The notes under the pieces: generated by a model
Told to the model about the DNA's origin: nothing
The model's database searches: none
What the model saw: the letters and a program-made list of their open reading frames with translations, nothing else
Shown here: positions 10,385 to 19,373 of the stretch, piece after piece
Layout of the letters: every line of letters begins with the position of its first letter
Position numbering within the stretch: position 1 is the stretch's first letter
From: Bacillus sp. P14.5
Lineage (GTDB): Bacteria > Bacillota > Bacilli > Bacillales > Bacillaceae_B
Length of the DNA: 64,000 nt
Direction of reading: 5' to 3'
Assembly: GCF_003316765.1 (NCBI RefSeq)
Contig: NZ_NIJF01000096.1
Location: forward strand, 59,825 to 123,824
Position numbers and translations under genes: made by a program

Positions 10385-10436
10385 AAATACACCTCCAAAT
10401 ATTCTTGCCCTTTTAAATCTCATAAGTCTTTGTACA

Positions 10437-10465
10437 ATTCTATCTTATTTATAAATAGGTGTCCA
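10437..10465 (-). promoter_or_regulatory. SigA-type promoter of lonA
   Basis: On the minus strand, TGGACA and TAGAAT are separated by 17 bases, 53 bases upstream of the lonA start. Spacing and hexamers fit a vegetative promoter. Confidence 0.7.
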
Positions 10466-10631
10466 TTCTAGAGTGGATGGATCACTTTTAAAGGAAACCC
10501 TGTTAATCAAGGGTTCCAGCCTTCCGTTCCCGGTTCCAACGCCCCGGGTTATGGAAAAGGCTCCCTTATCTGGCCGGCAGCCTCAATGCCCTGCTGTGAT
10601 GGTGAACATGATTATACTCATTCTAAACATA

Positions 10632-10670
10632 TAAAAATCCAAGAGGGCGGGCTGAAACATACCCTCCCTC
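10632..10670 (-). terminator. Probable terminator of lonB
   Basis: On the minus strand GAGGGAGGG pairs with CCCGCCCTC (one mismatch) around a ten-base loop and is followed by TTGGATTTTT. It lies ~105 bases after the lonB stop. Confidence 0.65.
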
Positions 10671-10773
10671 TTATTGTACAGGTAAGAATGATCACATTCA
10701 TGAATTATGCTTAAGATATACTCTGCGTATTCCTCTAAGAAGAATAACTTAAACTGATAATTGATCACCTGAT

Positions 10774-12435
10774 TTATACACTTTTTTTGTTCGCTTCTTC
10801 ATTATATGTTATTTCTTCATCTGTTTTCTCTTTATCAAGCGCAATATTGAAAACTTCTTTCAAATGTTTGACAGGATAGACTTCTATTCCTTCGATTTCC
10901 TGAAGGAGTGCACCCATATTTTCATGCGGAATGACAGCAGCGCCTGCCCCTGCCAGTTTGGCCGCTTTCACTTTCGGATAAACTCCTCCAACGGGTTTGA
11001 CAAAGCCATGGATACTGATTTCACCCGTTAAGGCGATATCCGATCTTACCGGAATCCGATAGATGGCTGAATAGATTCCCGTTGCCATGGCAATACCAGC
11101 GGAAGGTCCATCGACAGGAATGCCTCCCGGGAAATTCACATGAATATCAAACTGATCGGCAGGAACGCCCATCGAGCGCAAAACAGTAAGAACATTTTCA
11201 ATTGATCCTTTTGCCATACTCTTTCTTCTGATGGATTTCCCTTTATCTCCAATGCTTTCTTCTTCAACGATTCCGGTAACATTGATACTGCCTTTTTCTG
11301 CTGCAGGAATGACTGAGACCTCGATTTCAAGCAGCGATCCCGTATTAGGTCCAGTAACCGCAAGGCCATTCACGAGACCAATAGCAGATTTTTCGTTGAT
11401 TTTCCGGTCCATTCTTGGCGAGAGCTGACTGGATTGGATCATCCATTCGATATCTTTATCATCGATGAACTCCCTGTTTTCCGTGATGGCAAGACCCGCG
11501 ACGATCTGCACCATATTAACCGCTTCACGGCCGTTACGGGCATAAGAAGCAAGAAGTTCCACGCCTTCCTTGCTGATGGAGATATTCACTTTGTCAGATG
11601 CATTTTCTGCAACTTTTATAACCTCTTCTTTGTTTAGTTCCCTGAAAAACACTTCCATACACCTTGACCTGATTGCAGGGGGAATTTCACTCGGCGTCCT
11701 TGTGGTTGCACCAATCAGCCTGAAGTCTGCCGGCAGGCCATTTTTGAATATATCGTGGATATGTGTAGGTATTTGTGTATTCTCTTCACTATAGTAGGCA
11801 CTTTCTAAAAAAACTTTACGATCCTCCAGGACTTTCAACAGCTTATTCATTTGGATTGGATGCAGTTCACCTATTTCGTCGATAAATAGGACTCCGCCAT
11901 GTGCATTGGTGACAGCTCCCTGCTTTGGCTGCGGAATGCCAGCCTGCCCCATAGCTCCTGCTCCCTGGTAAATCGGGTCATGAACAGAGCCGATCAATGG
12001 ATCAGCAATCCCTCTTTCATCAAACCTTGCCGTCGTGGCATCTAATTCCACAAAAACCGAAGACTTTCTAAATGGTGATTGAAATTGTTCTTTCGCCTCT
12101 TGTAAAACAAGGCGTGCCGCTGCCGTCTTCCCGACACCTGGCGGACCATAAATGATCACATGCTGCGGGTTTGGACCGCATAGCGCAGCTTTGAGTGACT
12201 TGATTCCATCCTCCTGGCCGACAATATCTTTGAAGCTTTGCGGCCTTACCTTTTCCGAAAGTGGTTCTGAGAGTGAAATGGAACGCATTTTTCTTAGCTG
12301 CTCCATTTCTTTTTTTGATTCACGATCAATCGAAACCTTCTGGGTCCGCTGACTTTTTAATAAGTTCCAAAAGTATAAACCGATGACCACCCCGAAAAAC
12401 AGTTGGATGATCAATGCAATTCCTGTCCAACTCAT
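10774..12435 (-). CDS. lonB: Membrane-anchored ATP-dependent protease LonB
   Basis: 553-residue Lon paralogue without the long N-terminal domain. It begins with one membrane helix (about residues 5-25, IALIIQLFFGVVIGLYFW), then has an AAA+ domain (Walker [10 protein letters not shown], Walker B GGVLFIDEIGEL) and a peptidase domain with Ser in DGPSAG and Lys in GGVYPKVKAAK. In B. subtilis the orthologue is made in the forespore under SigF and sits in the same place beside lonA and clpX. The ATG has GGAGGG eight bases upstream. No convincing SigF promoter was identified by eye. Confidence 0.97.
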   Translation of the reverse strand: MSWTGIALIIQLFFGVVIGLYFWNLLKSQRTQKVSIDRESKKEMEQLRKMRSISLSEPLSEKVRPQSFKDIVGQEDGIKSLKAALCGPNPQHVIIYGPPGVGKTAAARLVLQEAKEQFQSPFRKSSVFVELDATTARFDERGIADPLIGSVHDPIYQGAGAMGQAGIPQPKQGAVTNAHGGVLFIDEIGELHPIQMNKLLKVLEDRKVFLESAYYSEENTQIPTHIHDIFKNGLPADFRLIGATTRTPSEIPPAIRSRCMEVFFRELNKEEVIKVAENASDKVNISISKEGVELLASYARNGREAVNMVQIVAGLAITENREFIDDKDIEWMIQSSQLSPRMDRKINEKSAIGLVNGLAVTGPNTGSLLEIEVSVIPAAEKGSINVTGIVEEESIGDKGKSIRRKSMAKGSIENVLTVLRSMGVPADQFDIHVNFPGGIPVDGPSAGIAMATGIYSAIYRIPVRSDIALTGEISIHGFVKPVGGVYPKVKAAKLAGAGAAVIPHENMGALLQEIEGIEVYPVKHLKEVFNIALDKEKTDEEITYNEEANKKSV

Positions 12436-12671
12436 GCCTTTCCCTCCAGTAATAACTAGTTGTTAAGGGTAGTATCTCCTCGAGTTTGGAGGAATAAACA
12501 AGTTTTTCTAGGGTTAGGTAATTTGAAGAGATTACATTTATTGTAAAGGCAGATTCATGAGTGCTTTGATTTTCGATCCAGGGGAACGACTAAGCGGGGG
12601 TTCAATTGCCCGATGCTCCCGCAGGTGGTCGATTCCCTTCCACTTCAATCACCATTTATTTTCTTCTTTTT
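12436..12671. other. Intergenic region upstream of lonB
   Basis: No gene seen. A degenerate trace of the GC-rich palindrome lies at about 12590-12650 (CGACTAAGCGGGGG ... GCTCCCGCAGGTGGTCGATTCCC). Confidence 0.5.
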
Positions 12672-12714
12672 AAAAGACTGCTTTCGCAAAGATTGTTGCT
12701 GTTATAAAAGTAAT

Positions 12715-12989
12715 GGATTTCCGCTCCATTCGCGCGACTCCGCGGGGCGGGCGTTGAAGTAAAAGCGGAAGCGGCCGTTCAGCGACGTACAGATTTTAGG
12801 ACTCTCGCATGAGATAAAGGAATCACGAAGAGCTTAGGCGATTCGATGATGACTTATCGCAAGGAGAGAGACCGAAATAGCCGAGGAGGCTCATCCAGCT
12901 CCAGCGGCCAGCGACTAGCAGGTACGTAACCTTGGTCTCACCTGTCCCGCTAGTCCCGCAGGAGATCGCACGCCTTCCGCTCCAATCCT
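12715..12989. repeat. GC-rich palindromic repeat (family P) with a nested hairpin element
   Basis: Outer ends GGATTTCCGCTCC and CCTTCCGCTCCAATCC are those of the plain 120-bp repeat at 28295, 52770 and 59002. The middle is opened at about 12757 by an unrelated hairpin element (12770-12923). Flanking AT-rich arms (AAGATTGTTGCT on the left, GCAACAATCTTTTAG at about 13025) are inverted copies of each other, as in a MITE. Confidence 0.9.
12770..12923. repeat. Nested hairpin element N, copy 1 (3' segment inverted)
   Basis: Shares the core of the elements at 43570 and 51260: AGCGGCCGTTCAGC at one end and the paired blocks CTCTC/GAGAG, GATAA/TTATC and GAATC/GATTC. In this copy the last ~45 bases (12879-12923) are the reverse complement of the corresponding segment at 43678-43722, so two of the stems seen in the other copies cannot form. 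Confidence 0.85.
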
Positions 12990-13331
12990 TATACGTTAAA
13001 AGTGGGGGAATTAACTAGCAATCCAAAGCAACAATCTTTTAGAAAGGCTGTTTTTTCATAAATTTTTGCTTTAATAAAATTCCACTTACCGGATCCCCTC
13101 TGAGTTCGGAATTTTTCTCTCTAAACAGGCAGATCAGCTCTTTTCTATGTTATTCCCGCTTAATTCTTGCGACCGTTTCCAAAATTTATACGAAATAGCA
13201 ACAAAGTTTACGAACAGAGCCTTTATCTTAATTAACCAAATAACTTGCTGTTTAATTTATCTCAATCTTAAGTTATAAAGCAGGAGGTAAGGCTTAGCTG
13301 AATCATCTCCATCTCCAATGTATATAAATAC
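12990..13331. repeat. AT-rich partner element next to the GC-rich palindrome
   Basis: No gene. From about 13045 the left end AGGCTGTTTTTTCATAAATTT is matched by a right end AATAGCAACAAAGTTTACG ... GAGCCT ending at about 13222, forming loose terminal inverted repeats ~180 bp apart. The same right end recurs at 51655 and, diverged, at 59190. This looks like a non-autonomous mobile repeat. Confidence 0.6.
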
Positions 13332-13361
13332 AAAAAATCCTCCCTGTGCTAACAGGGAGGA
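13332..13361 (-). terminator. Terminator of clpX
   Basis: Perfect stem TCCTCCCTG/CAGGGAGGA with a six-base loop and T runs on both sides, 11 bases after the clpX stop. Confidence 0.92.
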
Positions 13362-13372
13362 CCTTTTTTTGC

Positions 13373-14647
13373 TTATGCGGATGTTTTTTCTTCGTCGTTT
13401 CCTTTGATAACTGTACCGTCTTCCAGCAGAAGCTTTGGAGCTTCATTATCGGTAACCGTGCCTGGAGTGATGATACATTTCTTGATATCTTCTCTTGATG
13501 GAAGGTCAAACATAACCTCAAGCATGATGGTCTCGATGATTGAACGAAGACCGCGGGCACCTGTTTTGCGCTCAATCGCTTTATTGGCGATTTCTCTAAG
13601 TGCATCTTCTTCAAATTCCAATTCCACCTGATCGAGTTCAAGCATTTTTTGATACTGCTTAACCAGTGCGTTCTTTGGTTTTGTCAGGATTTCCACAAGA
13701 GCATCCTCATCAAGTGGTGTAAGACTTGAAATAACCGGCAGACGTCCTATGAACTCAGGAATCAAGCCGAATTTCAATAAGTCTTCAGGAACAACCTTTG
13801 CCAATAATGCTTTATCATTATCCACATTGACCGTTTTCGGATCGGAACCGAAGCCGATGACTTTTTGTCCCAAACGTCTCTTCACAATTTGTTCGATTCC
13901 ATCAAATGCTCCGCCGCAGATGAACAGAATATTGGAAGTGTCAATTTGGATGAATTCCTGGTGCGGATGCTTTCTTCCACCTTGAGGGGGAACGCTGGCA
14001 ACCGTACCTTCCAAAATTTTAAGCAAGGCCTGCTGAACACCTTCACCAGATACATCCCGTGTGATTGAAGGGTTCTCAGATTTTCTGGCCACTTTATCGA
14101 TTTCATCGATATAGATGATGCCGCGCTCTGCTTTTTCCACATCATAATCAGCAGACTGGATCAATTTCAATAGGATGTTTTCTACGTCTTCTCCGACATA
14201 TCCGGCTTCTGTCAGTGAAGTAGCATCCGCAATGGCAAATGGTACATTAAGTATGCGCGCCAAAGTCTGGGCAAGGAGCGTTTTACCGCTACCTGTCGGC
14301 CCGATCATGGCGATATTACTTTTTGATAATTCAACATCATCCACTTTGCTGTTCGAATTGATACGTTTGTAATGGTTATAAACAGCTACCGCCAGGGATT
14401 TCTTCGCCTGTTCCTGGCCGATCACGTATTCATCGAGGATTTCGCGGATTTCCTTTGGTTTCGGAACATCCTTGAATTCAACTTCTTCTTCCGTTCCAAG
14501 CTCTTCTTCCACGATCTCGGTACAAAGCTCGATGCATTCATCACATATATAAACACCCGGTCCTGCTACAAGCTTCCGGACCTGATCTTGTGTCTTACCA
14601 CAAAAAGAACATTTCAATTGTCCTTTTTCATCGTTAAATTTAAACAA
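13373..14647 (-). CDS. clpX: ATP-dependent Clp protease ATP-binding subunit ClpX
   Basis: 424-residue AAA+ unfoldase that feeds substrates to ClpP. The N-terminal zinc-binding domain has Cys13, Cys16, Cys35 and Cys38. Walker A is GPTGSGKT, the pore loop is GYVGED, Walker B is IIYIDEID, and the ClpP-docking IGF loop is in QKVIGFG. The start is a TTG at 14647 (giving [13 protein letters not shown]) with AAGGGGTG seven bases upstream; the alignment with B. subtilis ClpX begins at the same residue. It lies downstream of tig but is separated from it by a terminator and a 375-base gap. Confidence 0.98.
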   Translation of the reverse strand: MFKFNDEKGQLKCSFCGKTQDQVRKLVAGPGVYICDECIELCTEIVEEELGTEEEVEFKDVPKPKEIREILDEYVIGQEQAKKSLAVAVYNHYKRINSNSKVDDVELSKSNIAMIGPTGSGKTLLAQTLARILNVPFAIADATSLTEAGYVGEDVENILLKLIQSADYDVEKAERGIIYIDEIDKVARKSENPSITRDVSGEGVQQALLKILEGTVASVPPQGGRKHPHQEFIQIDTSNILFICGGAFDGIEQIVKRRLGQKVIGFGSDPKTVNVDNDKALLAKVVPEDLLKFGLIPEFIGRLPVISSLTPLDEDALVEILTKPKNALVKQYQKMLELDQVELEFEEDALREIANKAIERKTGARGLRSIIETIMLEVMFDLPSREDIKKCIITPGTVTDNEAPKLLLEDGTVIKGNDEEKTSA

Positions 14648-14977
14648 TGAAATTCACCCCTTATAAAAAGCTATGTCGTTTCAAAAAATCAAGTTATGTA
14701 TTGCATTTTATCATACTATATGTCCGGAAAGGAAATTAAACGATTTAACCAAATTTACGCCCGCTTATTAAGCTTTATCCAAAAAACGTCCATTCTATTC
14801 CTGATTTCGCGATTATGTAAATGGAATGTAAATGTTCCGGCTTTTTACCTAAGGAAAACACCGGTGCCGTTTTTCTTGGATGATACGTTAAAAAGGCTGT
14901 TGAATTCCAGTCCATCCATCCTTGCTAAGTTAAGTATAAGCTTCAAAAGAGACAGAGGGAAAAATTTCTTATTTTAT
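14648..14977. other. Intergenic region between tig and clpX
   Basis: No supported gene. It presumably carries the clpX promoter, but no clear -35/-10 pair was identified. Confidence 0.5.
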
Positions 14978-15010
14978 AAAACAAGGCACGATTAAACTCG
15001 CGCCTTGTTT
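14978..15010 (-). terminator. Terminator of tig
   Basis: Minus-strand stem AAACAAGGCGCGA/TCGTGCCTTGTTT (one mismatch) with a six-base loop, followed by a weak TTTTAT tract, just after the tig stop. Confidence 0.8.
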
Positions 15011-15022
15011 CTATAATTATTA

Positions 15023-16309
15023 TTATGCAACAGTCTTGCTGTTATCAACAAGAACTTCTACTGCTTTACGGATTTTAAGATCTGTTTTCAGGTTATCAAG
15101 ACCGCCAAGAGCCTGCTTGATGTTATCTGCAGCCATATTGTACTGCTCAGCTAATTTATTAACTTCCTCTTCAGCTTCCTCATCGGAAATTTCAAGGTTT
15201 TCTGCTTCAGCGATAGCTTCAAGAGTCAAGTTAGTGCGCACGCGCTTAGCTGCATCTTCTTTCATTTGACCGCGAAGATCTTCTTCTTTCTGTCCAGAGA
15301 ACTGGAAGTAAAGGTCAAGGTTCATACCTTGCATTTGCAGGCGCTGTTCGAACTCCTGCATCATGCGGTCAACTTCCGTGTCAATCATTGCATCCGGAAC
15401 GTCCACTTCTGTATTTTCAGAAGCTTTTTCTACCAATGTGTCACGAAGTGTTTGGTCTGCTTCGTTTTTCTTGGATTCTTCAAGACGCTTCTGGATTTTC
15501 TCTTTTAATTCTGCAAGAGTTTCAACTTCTTCATCCGCATCTTTTGCGAATTCATCGTCAAGCTCAGGAAGTTCTTTCGCTTTGATTTCATGAAGCTTCG
15601 TTTTGAATACAGCAGGCTTGCCAGCAAGCTCGGCAGCATGGTATTCTTCAGGGAAATTAACTTCGACTTCTTTTTCAGCGCCAGTTTCAAGGCCGATTAG
15701 TTGCTCTTCGAAACCTGGGATGAATGATCCTGAACCAAGTTCAAGTGAATAGTTCTCAGCTTTTCCGCCTTCGAAAGCTTCTCCGTCAACGAATCCTTCA
15801 AAGTCGATAACGACTGTATCGCCGTTCTCAGCTGCTCCTTCTTCTTTGACAGCAAGCTCAGCTTGTTTTTCCTGAAGTGATTTCAATTCGTTCTCAACAT
15901 CTTCAGAAGTAACTTCTGTGTCCATTTTCTCTACTTCAAGCCCTTTGTATTCACCAAGTTTAACTTCTGGTTTAACAGTGACTGTAGCAGTGAAAATAAG
16001 CTCTTTGCCTTTTTCCATTTGCTCGATGTCAATTTCCGGGCGATCCACTGGCTGGATTCCAGTTTCTTCAACAGCTTTTGCATAAGCTTCAGGAAGAATT
16101 ACATCCAATGCATCCTGGTAAAGAGATTCCACACCAAAACGTTTTTCGAACATTCCGCGAGGCATTTTCCCTTTACGGAAACCAGGTACGTTAACTTGCT
16201 TAACCACTTTCTTGAATGCAGCGTCCAAACCATTGTGCACTGTATCTGCATCTACTTCAATCGTAAGAACCCCTTGGTTCCCTTCTTGCTTTTCCCATTT
16301 AGCAGACAT
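15023..16309 (-). CDS. tig: Trigger factor, ribosome-associated chaperone and prolyl isomerase
   Basis: 428-residue cytoplasmic chaperone. The ribosome-docking signature GFRKG is at residues 43-47. A central FKBP-type domain follows (about 150-250, [20 protein letters not shown]), then the helical chaperone arms. The ATG has GGAGGG upstream. It lies between ysoA and clpX as in B. subtilis, in a block devoted to protein folding and turnover. Confidence 0.98.
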   Translation of the reverse strand: MSAKWEKQEGNQGVLTIEVDADTVHNGLDAAFKKVVKQVNVPGFRKGKMPRGMFEKRFGVESLYQDALDVILPEAYAKAVEETGIQPVDRPEIDIEQMEKGKELIFTATVTVKPEVKLGEYKGLEVEKMDTEVTSEDVENELKSLQEKQAELAVKEEGAAENGDTVVIDFEGFVDGEAFEGGKAENYSLELGSGSFIPGFEEQLIGLETGAEKEVEVNFPEEYHAAELAGKPAVFKTKLHEIKAKELPELDDEFAKDADEEVETLAELKEKIQKRLEESKKNEADQTLRDTLVEKASENTEVDVPDAMIDTEVDRMMQEFEQRLQMQGMNLDLYFQFSGQKEEDLRGQMKEDAAKRVRTNLTLEAIAEAENLEISDEEAEEEVNKLAEQYNMAADNIKQALGGLDNLKTDLKIRKAVEVLVDNSKTVA

Positions 16310-16497
16310 ACTATTCCCTCCAACAATCTATAATTGATTATAGTTAATACAAAATAAATATTTAGATAGGTTTGCTCATGTATCAAAAGCACTATCTCTT
16401 CGAATATGAAAAAACTTCACATTGCAACCATTATATTATAACATATGAAATCCTTCTTTCAACTCATAGCACTAAAAACGAGTTTCCTATATTTGTT

Positions 16498-17511
16498 TTA
16501 TAGGACCGGAGAGGAAACCCCTTCCAATTCGATGATGTACTCTTTAATGGATTTCAAATCATTTTCTGCATCAGCCGCTCTGTCTTCCAATCCCATTGCA
16601 AAAAGATCTTCTCCATATAGATCCAATCCAAAGGCAAGGTAAGCCAGCGCAGTATTATCAACCGGCCACTCCATTTCCAGTGGGTACAACAGAAAGCTGT
16701 GCCGGGTGAATGTTTCAATTACCTGCTGCTGCAGAGAAGGATTTCTCTGCGCAATCAATTCATCTATTTCTTCTGTCACTTCTTTGAATCGGCTGGTCTC
16801 AAAAACATCTTCCAAGCTTGCCGGCACACAAGTCATGCTTTGCCCGAATTTTCTGATTCCGACTTCTTCGTTAAAACCATGCTCTCTCAGAACATTGACA
16901 ATCATTGTCTGGATAAAAGGATGCGCAGTTTCATTATCCAGCACCTCAAGCAGCTCTGTCAGATAAGGACGGATATTTCGGTTTACAAGCTCGGCCAAGA
17001 TAAGCGTCTGCTCTTGAATTTCTTTTCCTTCCAGAATTTTTTCGTCTGCTGAAGGATGAGAAATCCCGCTGTCTTCATGAGATGGAGCTTCTTTTCCATT
17101 CAGCACCCTTCTGCTGAAAGATAATAGCTTGCTGAAGTGCTCTTCTTTCTCAAAAGGCACTTCTTTCTCATCAAACAAGGCACTAATAGTACCCACAACT
17201 TCTTTATGTTCATTCAACTGTATAAGGATCATTAAATACAATTCTACAACCTTAAAGTAGTCTCCGATTCCTTCTAAAAGGAGTTCCTTGCAAATTTCTT
17301 TCGCCCGCCGGTAGCTTTTGTTCTCATAAAGGGCGAGAACGAATGCGGCACCAACCTCACCGTCTTCCGGATCTATTTCATATGCCTGCCCAAACAAATC
17401 TGCTGCCTGGTCCAGCCTGCTGTTCTGGAGCGCATCCAGCCCCTTTTCGAAAAGCCGCTCTTTCAACCGCGGGAATTGAACGATGTTATCATCTTTATTT
17501 CCTTTATTCAT
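16498..17511 (-). CDS. ysoA: TPR-repeat protein, YsoA family
   Basis: 337-residue, probably cytoplasmic protein. The N-terminal third contains TPR-like helical pairs (ALQNSRLDQAADLFGQAYEIDPEDGEVGAAFVLALYENKSYRRA); the rest is helical and acidic with no catalytic motif. Its position immediately upstream of tig is that of ysoA in B. subtilis, whose function is not established. The ATG at 17511 is used; a TTG one codon earlier is possible. Confidence 0.85.
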   Translation of the reverse strand: MNKGNKDDNIVQFPRLKERLFEKGLDALQNSRLDQAADLFGQAYEIDPEDGEVGAAFVLALYENKSYRRAKEICKELLLEGIGDYFKVVELYLMILIQLNEHKEVVGTISALFDEKEVPFEKEEHFSKLLSFSRRVLNGKEAPSHEDSGISHPSADEKILEGKEIQEQTLILAELVNRNIRPYLTELLEVLDNETAHPFIQTMIVNVLREHGFNEEVGIRKFGQSMTCVPASLEDVFETSRFKEVTEEIDELIAQRNPSLQQQVIETFTRHSFLLYPLEMEWPVDNTALAYLAFGLDLYGEDLFAMGLEDRAADAENDLKSIKEYIIELEGVSSPVL

Positions 17512-17622
17512 CAAGGTTACCGCCCTACTCCATTTAATGATTTCAGTTTAGCAAAACTGCAGGGAATAAACAAAGGACAGAGGAGGTTATTTTGAAAAAG
17601 ATCTTATCCTTGCGCCGCTTTA

Positions 17623-17745
17623 GGTAACCCTCGCTGACTCTTATTACCTTAATTGGGCAGCTAGACAGTTTCTTGGTTACCTTTTCTGACTCTCCTCACC
17701 TTATTTGGACAGCCAGGCTCTTCATTGGTGACCTTATGATTCCAG
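17623..17745. repeat. Minisatellite M2: 2.3 copies of a 52 bp unit
   Basis: GGTAACC, GGTTACC and GGTGACC start at 17623, 17675 and 17727, exactly 52 bases apart, followed by similar text (CTGACTCT, ACCTTA, TTGG.CAGC). Each unit has a short dyad (GGTAA ... TTACC). It lies between tRNA-Arg and ysoA. Confidence 0.75.
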
Positions 17746-17826
17746 GAACGGCTGGTTCACCGCTCCCCATAAAATTGTAAACCAGCAGAGGGAGCCGGCT
17801 ATTCGTTAATGCAGCAAAACAGCACC

Positions 17827-17872
17827 AAAAGAAACCCCTTCATCCATTTAAGTTTAAGGATCAAGGGGTTTC
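17827..17872 (-). terminator. Terminator of tRNA-Arg
   Basis: Minus-strand stem GAAACCCCTTGATCC/GGATGAAGGGGTTTC with a 12-base loop and a short TTTT tract, about 40 bases after the tRNA. A second small palindrome, CGGTTTTGAAACCG, lies in between. Confidence 0.8.
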
Positions 17873-17908
17873 AAACGACGGTTTCAAAACCGTAATATGT
17901 AGTTTAAA

Positions 17909-17985
17909 TGGCGTCCCAGGAGAGATTCGAACTCCCGACCGTACGCTTAGAAGGCGTATGCTCTATCCGGCTGAGCTACTGGGAC
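17909..17985 (-). tRNA. tRNA-Arg (anticodon TCT)
   Basis: 77-base cloverleaf on the minus strand: acceptor GTCCCAG/CTGGGAC with discriminator G and an encoded CCA end, D-arm AGCTCAGCCGGATAGAGC, anticodon loop CTTCTAA giving TCT (reads AGA/AGG), and T-arm GGGAGTTCGAATCTCTCC. It has its own terminator and is monocistronic. Confidence 0.97.
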
Positions 17986-18074
17986 TTGTTTCAGCGACAA
18001 TATTTATTATATTTGAATAACAAATGAAAGTCAACACTTTTAAGTAACTTTTATAAAAATTTTATTGCCAGCTT

Positions 18075-18109
18075 TTTTAAAAATAGAAGGCGGTTCATTG
18101 CCGCCTTCT
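18075..18109 (-). terminator. Terminator of rdgB-ysnB
   Basis: Perfect stem AGAAGGCGG/CCGCCTTCT with a seven-base loop followed by ATTTTT on the minus strand. Confidence 0.88.
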
Positions 18110-18111
18110 TA

Positions 18112-18621
18112 TTATACAAAGAACGTCTGTGATAAATCAACAACCTCTTGATGATTATGATTGAAAAATTTTACCGAGGTGGATTCTTTTTCTGTTTCAA
18201 TGAGCGCGTAGGTTCTTTCCTTTCGTCCCCTGGGCAGAAGAATGCTGCCAGGATTCACGAACAGTACATCCTCTATCTTCTCTGCCCCCAACTGATGAGA
18301 ATGACCAAAAAAGACAATTTTGGCGCCATTTTCCTTCGCTAAATAATTGAGGTTCATCAACGTCATTTTAACGTTGTACAGATGACCATGAGTGGCGAGT
18401 ATCCTCGTACCGTCAATCTCTTCTATAAGCACTTCCGGATAGGAAGGATCCATATCACAGTTACCGCGTACCGCAAGATATCCCTCCATTGCCGGGTCAC
18501 TTGCTTTCAGTTCTGAATCTCCGCAATGTACAAATCCATCCACTTTCCCTTTATATGTGCTGTATAAATCCGTAATTTCCGTGTCGGAACCATGGCTGTC
18601 ACTTACAACAATCAGCCTCAA
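18112..18621 (-). CDS. ysnB: Metallophosphoesterase, YsnB/YfcE family
   Basis: 169-residue calcineurin-like phosphodiesterase. All five metal-binding blocks are visible: SDSHG near the N-terminus, HCGDSE, RGNCD, THGH and GHSH. The natural substrate of this family is uncertain. The start is a TTG at 18621 whose bases overlap the rdgB stop (TTGA), with AGGTGA upstream; this indicates translational coupling with rdgB. Confidence 0.93.
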   Translation of the reverse strand: MRLIVVSDSHGSDTEITDLYSTYKGKVDGFVHCGDSELKASDPAMEGYLAVRGNCDMDPSYPEVLIEEIDGTRILATHGHLYNVKMTLMNLNYLAKENGAKIVFFGHSHQLGAEKIEDVLFVNPGSILLPRGRKERTYALIETEKESTSVKFFNHNHQEVVDLSQTFFV

Positions 18622-19226
18622 AGTGAATCACCTGACAATTCTTCCAGATCATCTTCAAATTGTTTCAGCGCTTTTCCTCTGTGGCTGATCGATGACTTCT
18701 CTTCTGAGGTTAACTCGGCCATCGCTCTATCTTTCTCTTCCACAAAAAAGATGGGATCATAACCAAATCCATTCGTGCCGCGGCGCTCGTCCAGGATCTT
18801 CCCTTCACAAGCCCCTGAGTAGGTCCGCGTTTCTCTGTCAGGGCCGGCTATGGCAAGCACACAGTAAAATCGTGCGGTTCTCTCATTATAAGGAACTCCC
18901 TTCAATTCAGTGAGCACTTTATCCATATTGTCATTGTCATCCTTTGCCTCACCTGCATACCGCGCTGAATACACACCAGGACGTCCGTCAAGTGCATCAA
19001 TGATCAAACCGGAATCATCTGCGATGACGATTTCATTCAAAACCGCAGATGCTTCTTCCGCTTTCAGTACAGCATTCTCTTCAAAGGTCTCACCTGTTTC
19101 TTCAATATCCTGGAAATCAGGGAAATCAAGCAAGGTCAGCACATCATACCCCTTTGGGGACAACATCCGCTCAAACTCCTTAGCTTTTCCATTGTTTTTT
19201 GTCGCGATTATTACTTTTCTTTTCAT
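18618..19226 (-). CDS. rdgB: dITP/XTP pyrophosphatase (RdgB/HAM1 family)
   Basis: 202-residue house-cleaning enzyme that hydrolyses dITP and XTP to the monophosphates. Motifs: IIATKNNGKAKEF at the N-terminus, EENAVLKAE, VIADDSGL, GRPGVYSARYAGE and the terminal SISHRGKAL. Two adjacent ATGs (19229 and 19226) follow AGGTGG; the second has better spacing. In B. subtilis (ysnA) rph lies directly upstream; here rph is absent and gerM is the neighbour. Confidence 0.95.
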   Translation of the reverse strand: MKRKVIIATKNNGKAKEFERMLSPKGYDVLTLLDFPDFQDIEETGETFEENAVLKAEEASAVLNEIVIADDSGLIIDALDGRPGVYSARYAGEAKDDNDNMDKVLTELKGVPYNERTARFYCVLAIAGPDRETRTYSGACEGKILDERRGTNGFGYDPIFFVEEKDRAMAELTSEEKSSISHRGKALKQFEDDLEELSGDSL

Positions 19227-19305
19227 CATGAACCACCTCTCACTGTAAGTAGTCTTTTATTTTACAGCAGCAGGACCCAACAAGTTCCATGAGCCCTTTG
19301 CTCGC

Positions 19306-19342
19306 AAAAAGATAAGAGGCAGTCTCGGCTGCCTCTTATCTT
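19306..19342 (-). terminator. Terminator of gerM
   Basis: Perfect 14-base stem AAGATAAGAGGCAG/CTGCCTCTTATCTT with a six-base loop and a T tract on the minus strand, 31 bases after the gerM stop. Confidence 0.93.
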
Positions 19343-19373
19343 GATTACTTATAGTATATCAAAAATTGTTCTA

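Noticed and set aside
14696..14995. Plus-strand frame of 99 codons between tig and clpX
   Set aside because: It reads through the tig terminator on the opposite strand and has no ribosome site.
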